A stretch of DNA of 64,000 nucleotides from Hydrangea macrophylla (lineage: Eukaryota; Streptophyta; Magnoliopsida; Cornales; Hydrangeaceae), in NCBI GenBank assembly GCA_033977485.1, contig CM066995.1, forward strand, positions 44,141,736 to 44,205,735, written 5' to 3'. Below are positions 55,579-64,000 of this stretch, piece after piece; positions within the stretch are counted from its first letter, which is position 1; each line of letters starts with the position of its first letter. The position numbers and the translations under genes were made by a program. The notes under the pieces were generated by a model. That model saw nothing but the letters and a program-made list of their open reading frames with translations, was not told where the DNA came from and ran no database searches.

Positions 55579-58135
55579 TGACAAATAATGAATATTGCAT
55601 TTTCATGTGCTAATATAATAGATCGAGTGCTCATTAATCCCCAAATTCCTAGTTCTACATGCATTGTAGAATTAATATGATTTAATGATGATGTCACTCA
55701 AATGTGTGTAATTATGTGTTTTTACATGTTTTATATATTTTTGTGAAAATGAAGTTAAAGTAATGCAATAAAAGAAAAGAAAAAAAGCAGCGAACACATA
55801 GGATTATCTCCCATACTCATTTGTGCTTATTTACGTTGCCAAAAATTCCTAACTACTAGTCTTAAGACCAAAGGAAAAATCCAAACAAAAAAAAAGAAAA
55901 GACAAAGAAAGGAAAAAAAAAAACTAATTAGGAAGAAAAACAAGCAAGGCATTTAATGCCTTGAAAAGGACATTTCTACATATATATGTAACGTAGGAAA
56001 ATTTGGGAATCTCTCTCTCTCTCTCTCTCTCTCTGCAAATTGATTCAAAATGGTGCTTGAAGAAAAAAATGAGCGAGGATTGAAAAAATGAGCAAACCCT
56101 CACTTTCATCCCTGTTCAATGACGAACTGGATGACGAATCTTCTCATCATTCGCTAAAGCAAGACAGACGATCTTCATCTATAAATAGACAACCACAGAC
56201 ACAGTAACACTGAGACCACACAGAGCCACATAGCCAGAGAGAAAACCATAGGAAGAATTCCATAGCCAAAGTTACCATGTAGAAATTTAAGCTTTTCTTT
56301 GTTTATTTTTGTTCTAAAAATTGTAAAAGATTTTCTTTTCTGTAATGACTTCAAGTTCAAAAATCTGTAATTATTTTCATCTACTATATGAAAAATTAGT
56401 TTTTAGATTTTAGTGTTATTAATGTTTTTAGTATAGTTGGTAGTTGTAGATCTTCCCTAAAATAGTTTTGAAATCCCAAATTTATAGTTTTTGTAACAAA
56501 AATTCCATTCACTATACGACACAATTTCCAATTAAACTCTGGAGATGTTTGCTAAGTAGTTGTTATAATCACCTAATAAGAGCATCTCCAACCACATTAT
56601 GCATATGCATATTTTGGTGAGATATGCATAATGTGGTGAAAAAAAAGGTACTCCAACCATTATGCAAAATGCTTATGCATATTTACAAGTGCCATCAAAA
56701 CTATTAAATTTGCATAATGATGCAAAAGCCCTGTGCAAATCCAATGGCCATCAACATTCCATAAAAAAAAAATCTAACGGCTACCAAAACTCCAAGTAGT
56801 GAAGAAAAATTATAAAATATTGATAGATAACCAAAATGCATACCATGATTGGAGTGGTTGTGCAAAATTCATGTTGCAAAAATAATTTTTGGGTGATTTC
56901 TATGCATTTTGCATAAAAAGATGCAAAACATGGTTGGAGTTGCTCTAAAGCCCCAAGCGTACATACCCTATCCATATTCCATTCCCAAATTAGATTGGAA
57001 TTTTGTTTTGCATTGCTTGTGTTCTTGGAGTTCTTCCACTGTGACCCAACAAGAATTCAAAGTCAAAGGTTTAGTATCTTATTTTTGGTTTAGTAATTCA
57101 ATTTATTTATGTTTTATTAGCTCAGTTGTACTAAACTTTGTTGTTTTGCAAATTCCAAGAATTCAACCCCAACTATTGTTAAGTGAAGAAAAAGTATATT
57201 AATATTACTTTTCACACTTGGTGTTATGGCCTTAATCTTAATTGGACAGTGATTGTGTACACCTATTGATTTTATCTTTAAAAGGTTATTTAGAAGACTG
57301 TTTCAATTCCAAAAATGGTAGACTAAAACTTTAATTTGGAATATGTAATAAAAGCTTAGAAATCACAGCTTCTGTGCACTAATCTTAAATGGGCAGATTT
57401 ATCTAGATGTGTTGTTTTTCCATTTATGGCCAAAATATCTATAGTTTATGACTATTTAACATATTCATATACTATAGCTATATTGGACTTCAAAGGATTA
57501 CATATTTGAAATAAGAATTTAATTATGTGTACTATCAAACTATGCCTTTTGTCATAAAAAAACACCTAGCATACAAAATAATTTATTTAATAAAGTTTAT
57601 ATTTCAAGTATCTATATATATTTCTATCCTTTAATGGACAGGCAATCATGTCGTGGCAAAGTGGTTGGGACTGAGCGTCGAATAACCCATGTCCACGGGC
57701 TTGAGTTCAAACTTGGCTACTGCCCGATTGCCTCTTAATTTTTCATTAAATCAAACGATGTCGTTTCATATCAAAATAGGTGTACTCCTAGGTGAAAATC
57801 TTTAAACCAAAATGACCCTAACCTGACTTTCTGTCTCCAACTATGCCTTTAGTCTATTTTTAATGTGTTGTGTTAAAATCTTTATCGTAAACTACTAAAA
57901 AAATAGCCTTTTAATTAAGTTTTACTACAAAAATTTAAGAACTTGCAGTTTAGGAAAAGCCCCAAAAATCCATCATCTTTTATTTTCTTTTTACGGACAA
58001 AATAATTACTTCCTATCTTAAAAAATCTTTTTACCATTCCCTATGACTTCGACCTGGTCTTACCATAACTTTATTACTTGAACGATCACCTACTCTTGGG
58101 TGTTAATAAGAAAATGTATTAGTAGGACATCGTCA
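55579..58135 (+). repeat. Right LTR of the old Athila-like element (2557 bp with a MITE)
   Basis: Full LTR TGACAAATAATG...CGTCA, containing a (TC)n tract (56010-56034), a MITE (56580-56945) and about 115 bp (57037-57152) absent from the left LTR. The last 125 bp or so (from 58010) are the part lost from the left LTR. No coding sequence. Confidence 0.8.
56580..56945. mobile_element. MITE, Tourist/Harbinger-like (366 bp)
   Basis: Terminal inverted repeats GAGCATCTCCAACCACATTA and the complement of CATGGTTGGAGTTGCTC, flanked by TAA (56577-56579, 56946-56948). The left LTR has the empty site ACCTAGTAAAGCCCC near 36230, which proves insertion after the two LTRs had formed. The 3-bp TAA duplication points to PIF/Harbinger. 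Confidence 0.85.
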
Positions 58136-58620
58136 ATTATCTTCTGCCCAGTAATCCTTCGATAAGATAGTTGGTAGAAGAGTTTGACCATGTTGGTAGA
58201 GCTGACCAAAAGAGTACTGCTTTAGGGTCCTTTTTTACTTCTTTATCGTGGGCCAACCTAAGAGGTTTGAGCCTCCTCTATTGTTAGTTTGGGCCTAACT
58301 AGAGACCCAAAATGCATGGATTTTTGGGATTTCTTTTACTTCTCTATCGTGGACCAACCGAAGAGGCTTTGGCCAACTCCATTGTCGGTTTGGGTCTAAG
58401 TGGAGTTCTTCCTCGGGTTGACCGAGGACTTTTACCACGTGGTGGTCTCTTTGGAGCCTTGGAGTGACCAAGGACTTTTATATTGCTTCGGGGATCGGTT
58501 AGGAGTTGATACTTAGGCATTTTGAGTTTTTGTAGGAGCTCTTTGACATAGCCTGTGGAGTCTTGTGCTATTGTCTGATAAAAATGCCATCGTAGTTGGG
58601 CTTGCCTGGACTATTAGAGA
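58136..58620 (-). other. 3' non-coding region of the older Tat element, continued
   Basis: Picks up the TAGGGTCCTTTTT repeat interrupted at 35216. Contains TTGGTAGAAGAGTTTGACCATG as in 35125-35160 and pairs of CGTGGGCCAACC/CGTGGACCAACC blocks. No gene. Confidence 0.6.
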
Positions 58621-59220
58621 CAGCAGGTCAGGTCACGATCACCGAGCCCTTGACTGCTAGAAATTGGAGGTCGGGGTTGCTGACCCCCGACCATTGTGAA
58701 TTGAGGTCAAGTCAGGAACCCTGAGTGTTGTAAACTAAAAGTCAGGCCGGGGTCACCGAGCCTTTGACTATTGTAAATTGGAGGTCAGGTCGGGAACCCT
58801 GACCGTTGGAGACTGAAAGTCAAGTTGGGGTTACCGAGCCCTTGATCGCTGTAAACTGGAGGTCAAGTCAGGAACCCTGATTATTGGACACTGGAAGTTA
58901 GGTCGGGGTCGCCGAGCCCCTAACCGTTGTGAACAGGAGGTCGGGTCAAGAACCCTGACTATTAGAGACTGGAAGTCAGGTTGGGTCACCAAGCCCCTGA
59001 CATCTATGAATTGGGGGCCTGGTCGGGAACCCTGACTGCTGGAAACAGAAAGTCAGGTTAGGGTCGCCGAGCCCCTGACCACTGTGAACTGGAGGTCGGG
59101 TCGGGAACCTTGACCGTTGTAGATTGAAAGTCAGGTCAGGGTCGCTGGCCCATGACCGCTATGAACTGGAGGTCGGGTCCGGAACCCTGACTGTTTGAGA
59201 CAGAAAGTCAAGTCGGGTTC
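58621..59220. repeat. Minisatellite, 78-bp unit, seven to eight copies
   Basis: The marker AACCCTGA recurs at 58717, 58795, 58873, 58951, 59028, 59106 (one mismatch) and 59183, a period of 77-78 bp. Each unit alternates GGAGGTCGGGTCGGGAACCC with GAAAGTCAGGTCGGGGTC and CCGAGCCCCTGACC. The array is cut by the LTR beginning at 59221. Confidence 0.9.
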
Positions 59221-59914
59221 TGTATGGCAGGAAATATTTAAGTAATATAGTACGGGTGTGCCAGAAAAATGTCCTCTTGATACGAACAATTTGACAAAAT
59301 CAGACGAGTAGAGAAATAGAGGAACGAGATTTCTCTAAATAGGTTCAGATTGCTTTAACCAAAGATTAAAGACTTGAAATGTGAAGAGAGTTGAAACTAG
59401 CAAAAGAAGTAACAGAGAGAAAACTCCATTAAATCCTTCAAAGAACACATTACAATTAGAAGTGGTAATCTCGCCTTCTAATCGAGATCTAATTACAAAG
59501 CTACTCCTAATAATCTGACAATTAAAGATAAAGGAAGGACATGAAGATAAATTCAGTATTCTTGATCGTTAAGGGATCCCTCTTCTCTATTCTTCCATTA
59601 TTTTAAATAGGTAACAATGTCTATAACTGCAACCCCTCTACTGAGAAATTGCCCACTATCTCCATGATTTACGAATAATGGGTTTCATCCATAACCACAT
59701 CTATCATCACTTCGACATTACACGTGTCATCCATTTAGTTCAACATAGCCGCCATTAACCATCCTACCACTGACGTAGCCTGTGCACTGGATTATGGTGT
59801 GATTGTGTTGAATCAGTCTGCTCTCTTCATCAGCCTGCCTCCGTATACGTTCCACGTGCAATTCTTCACTAGATTTAGTGGGCCCACTTTAAATTTTATT
59901 TTGTGGTGCAAACA
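59221..59914 (-). repeat. 3' LTR of a second minus-strand Tat-like element (694 bp)
   Basis: TGTATGGCAG...GTGCAAACA in plus orientation, next to ATGCCCCCGACATCC, whose complement (GGATGTCGGGGGCAT) is a polypurine tract. The left junction falls inside a minisatellite unit. The partner LTR is outside the window. Confidence 0.65.
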
Positions 59915-60362
59915 ATGCCCCCGACATCCCTTTCAAGTAAAGGCACGAGCAATCATCACTTGATGGGATGTTGTTGATTTGAACACTGGCCCACCAAATC
60001 ATTACTTCCCTTAAATAAGTCACCTTTTTCCTCCTAACCCTATAACTGCCAATTTTTTAGGGAATGATAAGATGACGCCTTAGAGATAGAGATAGTCATT
60101 TTGTGAAAGGATACTAATTTAACCCCCATTTACTTCCTATTCGTACCGTTATACCATCTCCCTCCTGATCTCTATAGAATTCTAACTTGTAATCAACGCA
60201 AGTTTTGGGGAAGTTTCAATTTTAAAATAGACTCCCATTCAAAATCTTTCTGTATCCTTCTAAACCCTTTGCTACTTAAACCCTTATTCGAGTTTTCTCA
60301 GCCTCCAACTTTGTTTCTTTTTCCCAAGACCATCTCATTTCCTAAGCAATCTTTCATCTCCT
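59915..60362 (-). other. Polypurine tract and non-coding leader of the Tat-like element
   Basis: Polypurine tract at 59915-59929, then pyrimidine-rich sequence (60240-60360) that would be the 5' leader of the plus-strand antisense ORF. No other gene. Confidence 0.5.
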
Positions 60363-60563
60363 ATGGCTGAAAATCCTCTAGAGTCCACTTCATCCCCTAG
60401 TATAGAGGAGATTGCCACTAATCCTCAATCGCGGGCCAAAGAATCTCTAAACCAATTTCGTGCTTTTGCTTTTAAAGGATGTCTGCAGGTAATGGCATCC
60501 TCCCCTGACTTCATCTCTCCCATCCTTGGCCCAAGCGTAGCTCAAGAGTTTGTCCTTCCCTGA
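60363..60563 (+). pseudogene. Antisense ORF fragment of the Tat-like element (66 aa)
   Basis: ATG after a CT-rich leader; a Ser/Glu-rich N-terminus (MAENPLESTSSPSIEEIATN) and then a stop. Position, just inside the 3' LTR and opposite to gag, matches the accessory antisense ORF of Tat elements, but the diagnostic domain is not present, so this rests on position. Confidence 0.4.
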
Positions 60564-60639
60564 GTTTCTAATCGCTTTCCCTGTAATGGTCTCCTGTTAT
60601 CTGAACAACCTAATCCCCCGCTAAAAAGATGGAACAACA

Positions 60640-63600
60640 GTAATGATATTCGTTTCTAGCCATCAAAACCATTACCGAAGTGGCAAACCTGGGTGGCCAG
60701 AGTTACTCCTTTCAAATCGGACGAATGGCGTATCAAACACGATGGCCATTTTTTGCTTTAAATATGAAATTGGCACATCTTGAGTAACGGGTTTTAGTGT
60801 TTGGGCCTCTTCCATGATGCACACCATAGGCTTTGAGTCATCATTAATGTCTCCTTCTAGACCATTAGGCTGCCAGTCATCGGCCATGAAAGCATGTGGC
60901 ATTGTATAAACCATGTTATCGTAGAAGGATAGCAGTAATTGCCCTGATCAGAACATGTTATCATGTTTTGTATTGAACAAGTCTACTGATTGTTCGGTAT
61001 TAGTTTGAATCTGATCATTTATAAATTCTTCATCATCCTAAACCAATACCCCAACTTCAGACTAATCGAGGTTATTTTTATCTTCTGAATGGTCTGAACT
61101 CAACAGATTTACTGACTGCTTGGCATCAATCTAAATCGGACCATTTATAGGATATTCATCATCCTGAACCAAAACTCGGAATTCAGACTGATCAAAATTA
61201 TCTTCGTCTGAGGGCTGGCGGACTGTTCTTCCCATATTTTCATGATCAGTATGGTCATCAAATTCCATAGATCATCCCCCATTTCTTTAGTCACTCCTAT
61301 ATTCTTGTCATCATCCTGATTTTCCAGGCTTGTTTCACCTTTACGAACCTATTGACTAGACTTGCTTTCAAATCTTTGGATAAACGGTTATTTTTTCTTC
61401 TGAGCAGCCTTTTTTTGTAGTAAACGCCTCTTTTAAGTTTGAGTTAAAAATGGTGGATCATGATACTGAGGGAGTTTAGGATGCTGAACATACATCCAAC
61501 GCCCATCTTGTGGTACAGGAGGTAACACCATTCTTGGTTTGGTATTGGGATTTGGTGCGGGTTCTGAACCTCTTTTTTGACCTTGATGGACCGAACCTTT
61601 GACCTAACTTCATGAATGATGATTCCCCTCCTGACTTGGCTTGCTCTGTTTACTTACTTGGGATTTCGCCACCCTTTTACCCTTATCAGGCCCACCTTTA
61701 TTCATTGTGACCCAAAAACCTCCTGGATGTTGGATTACCTTACCCTGATTGCTTCCTCTTTTGAGGGTTCTTTCATTATCCTCAAGAGCATCATTTTGTT
61801 TCCGGAGCGGAACTACCAATAACTCTGTACGACTGATACAGAGAACTGGTTGTTCACTGGCTTCTGTTAATTTGTGTAAAGACCTCCTCGTCATAATGTA
61901 TGACTCATAAGGATTAGTGGTATAACAATACACTCCTACCCTCGTCTCGAATGGTGGTGCTTCTGGATTGAGACCTCTAGACTGAGCTCTAGGCCTTCAG
62001 TCCATGCTTTTCATTCTTCTTGTTTGAGAATCATTCTTAATCTGCCATTGTTGTTTGACTGGCTTTGTCATGTTGGTAAAATCTACTAATACCATATTGA
62101 TATATGCTTCAGCCACGAACGGATTCTTGTCTACCTGTTGTACAGGCTTATCATTAGGGAATTTTATGGTTCCATTTTTCATCCACTTTTCTATGGACTC
62201 GCGGAATGTTGTACAATTATTAGTACTATGAGTCCATTAATTATGCCATTTATAATAAGTTTTTCCCTTCACTTCATCGTTTGTTGGCAAATTATGTGTT
62301 ACTTTGATTTTTTTTCTTTTACTAACCAGTCAAAAATTAGGTCAGCCTTGGAACTATTGAAGTGGTACTTTTTATTAGGCTTATCAGTCTGACTGGTAGT
62401 ATTCCTCTCTTGTGCTTGAGCTAGTTTATGTAGGACATCACATATGAATGGCTTTTGATCAGTCATTTCAGCTGCAGAACATTCGTATGCATTTTCATCT
62501 TCTTCATTAGCCTGTGTTTCACTCTTGATTTCTAGTATGTGCGCATGCTGATGATGTCCTTTGTAATACACAACCCTTGTATGATTTTTCTTCTGATTTT
62601 CCTCATCTACCTTTCTTGTATCATGCCACGACATCAACAACATGGCACAGGTTCATGAACTGTTGACCCAAAAAATGCATTCTAAGTGCAGATTTTAAAT
62701 TATCAACAGATAATTACACGTATTCTTCCTTTGGCAACCTAGCCTTATACCTATTTCGTGCAGATTTAAACCTAGTGATAAATCTCTCTACATTTTCTCC
62801 TAGGTTTTGTTTCAATCTAGCTAAATTAGCAATGGTGACATCTGGATCCGTCTGATAAAACTGGCTATGAAAAATCCTTATCATATCTTGTCAAGTTTAG
62901 ACGAAGCCGGTAGGAAGGTTCACATGCCAAGTAAAAGTGGGTCTAGTAAGTGAATTAGCAAATAACCTCAATTTTAACATATCATTATAAGAAACCTCAC
63001 CACATTGTGTCGTAAAATAAGCAATGTGTTCTAATGTGGTTTGTCTATCTCTACCAGAGAATAGAGAAAATTCAGGCATTCTAAAGTAACTTGGGAATTC
63101 AAACATACGCTCAATAAAGTCTCGGTATGGTTTCTGGTATTATGGGCGAATAGGGGCCCTAAACACTGCTCTAAATTGTGTTCTCAATTGATCATTGACC
63201 TACTCTCTAACTTGCCCATGTACTTGTTCTCTAATGACTTCTACCATTTTGTCCCTATTTATCCCTAGAGAAACATGACCTTGAACATCAGGGTGATAGG
63301 GATTACGTACCTCATTTCCAGCAGGCTGACGAAATAGAACATGTGGTCCTCCATTGTACATCATTGGTTGCTAGAATTGAATCCCCTCTTGTGCTACCGG
63401 TTAATGGTGCCCTCCAGTTTGCCCCAGTGGTGGTCTGGGTTGCCCCCAGTCTGGATTGTTGATTATTGATGTCCCCCCAGTCTATTCTACTAGCTGATAA
63501 CCCTCTCCAGCCTGCCCTCCTAACTGATGACAGTGCACACCGGTCTAATAAGCTTGTGCTTGCGATGAACTTACCATGTGAATCCCTGGATTAGGCAGAC

Positions 63601-64000
63601 CTGTGTTTGGCAACAAATGTTGAACTGATGATCCTTTAATTGAAAAACTAGCAGTCTGGGGATAAGTACCATCATGGTAACCAGGCTGATGGAATGGGAC
63701 AATCATTTATCCTACTTGGAAACCATGGTGAGCGCTTATATTAGAACCATTAGATACCTGTTGACCACTTAAAGGCCCTATACTCTCTCGGATCTGGTTT
63801 GGACATGGTTGGTTAATAGAACTTGATGTATTGTCAAACATACCAGACATAGGATGAGCCAAAAAACTAGGCACTGAAGGACGGGAAAGAACCTTCACGT
63901 TCCTATAATTCAGTTGTGGAGCCTGGTTTATAAGGACTTGTATGGGTTCCTTCTGTGGGTTGCCCTTTGGAGAAAATGCTGGACCAAATTTATCCGTCAT
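60640..64000 (-). pseudogene. Decayed Tat-like gag with C-terminal extension, runs off the window
   Basis: Minus strand from 64000: Asn/Gln/Pro-rich N-terminus, then FRMPEFSLFSGRDRQTTLEH and MLKLRLFANSLTRPTFTWHV (63080-62920), the core of a plant Ty3/gypsy gag, KPFICDVLHKLAQ and FNSSKADLIFDWLVKEKK (62440-62300), IKFPNDKPVQQVDKNPFVAEA (62165-62100), LTQT-KRRLLQKKAAQKKK (about 61450-61400) and a last open stretch to 60672. Many stops. No reverse transcriptase or integrase lies between this and the 3' LTR at 59914, so the element is non-autonomous or has lost pol. Confidence 0.7.

Larger units (their letters stand above)
35217..58135 (+). mobile_element. Old, internally deleted Athila-like element with nested insertions
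   Basis: Left LTR from 35217 (TGTCAAACAATG), right LTR 55579-58135 (TGACAAATAATG...CGTCA), with near-matching target duplications GTTAT (35212-35216) and ATTAT (58136-58140). Only 3' non-coding internal sequence survives (39567-40606 and 55193-55578), similar to 24100-25541 of the young Athila. Primer site, gag and pol are gone. Nested inside are a plus-strand Tat fragment, a 14.6-kb minus-strand Tat element and a MITE. Confidence 0.75.

Overview
This is a plant nuclear (angiosperm) window made almost entirely of nested transposable elements. I see no intact host gene. The evidence for a plant is the repeat content: a Tekay/Del-type chromovirus, Athila-type and Tat-type Ty3/gypsy elements, a CACTA transposon with the CACTACAAG terminus, small MITEs, AT-rich spacers and intron-containing fragments of captured plant-like genes. 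The species cannot be told from the sequence alone.

Stack 1 (1-33162). The outermost element is a minus-strand Tekay-type retrotransposon. Its 5' LTR is 30200-33162, followed on the minus strand by an initiator-Met tRNA primer site (30180-30191), an unusual extra ORF (29394-30008), an uninterrupted 1491-aa gag-pol (4517-42) and a purine tract at the window edge (1-10); its 3' LTR lies just outside. Between the extra ORF and gag sits a solo LTR of the same family (4526-5510 plus 27189-29134, target duplication ACAGT). That solo LTR is split by a complete, very young plus-strand Athila-type element (5511-27183, target duplication GCAAC; the two 1642-bp LTRs differ at six sites that I can see). 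The Athila is split by a non-autonomous CACTA element (16422-23514, target duplication ATT). The CACTA carries intron-containing pieces of an acid-lipase gene and exon-like pieces resembling a FANCJ-type helicase. Stack 1 itself appears to sit in the LTR of an older Tat element.

Stack 2 (33168-64000). Remnants of that older minus-strand Tat element (33168-35216 and 58136-59220) hold a Mutator-like non-autonomous element (33819-34703), a 78-bp minisatellite (58621-59220) and an old, internally deleted Athila-like element (35217-58135). The old Athila contains a truncated plus-strand Tat fragment (37389-39566), a defective 14.6-kb minus-strand Tat element (40607-55187, target duplication CACTA) and a Harbinger/Tourist-like MITE (56580-56945). 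The 14.6-kb Tat element carries an antisense accessory ORF and is split by two solo LTRs (42858-44344, TSD TCGAG; 47276-50052, TSD GGAGA). The right end (59221-64000) is another minus-strand Tat-like element that shows only an antisense ORF piece and decayed gag.

The most interesting signal is not a gene. Several unrelated LTR families here carry compact arrays of short CpG-rich inverted repeats with fixed geometry: 14-bp palindromes in pairs with a constant 5-bp spacer (Athila LTRs and internal region, and the unrelated solo LTR at 42858-44344); 8-3-8 hairpin units repeated at exactly 22 bp (solo LTR at 47276-50052); and TCGCGCG...CGCGCGA quasi-palindromes (Tekay LTRs). Spacer length is kept while spacer sequence varies, which suggests a protein-binding or structural role.
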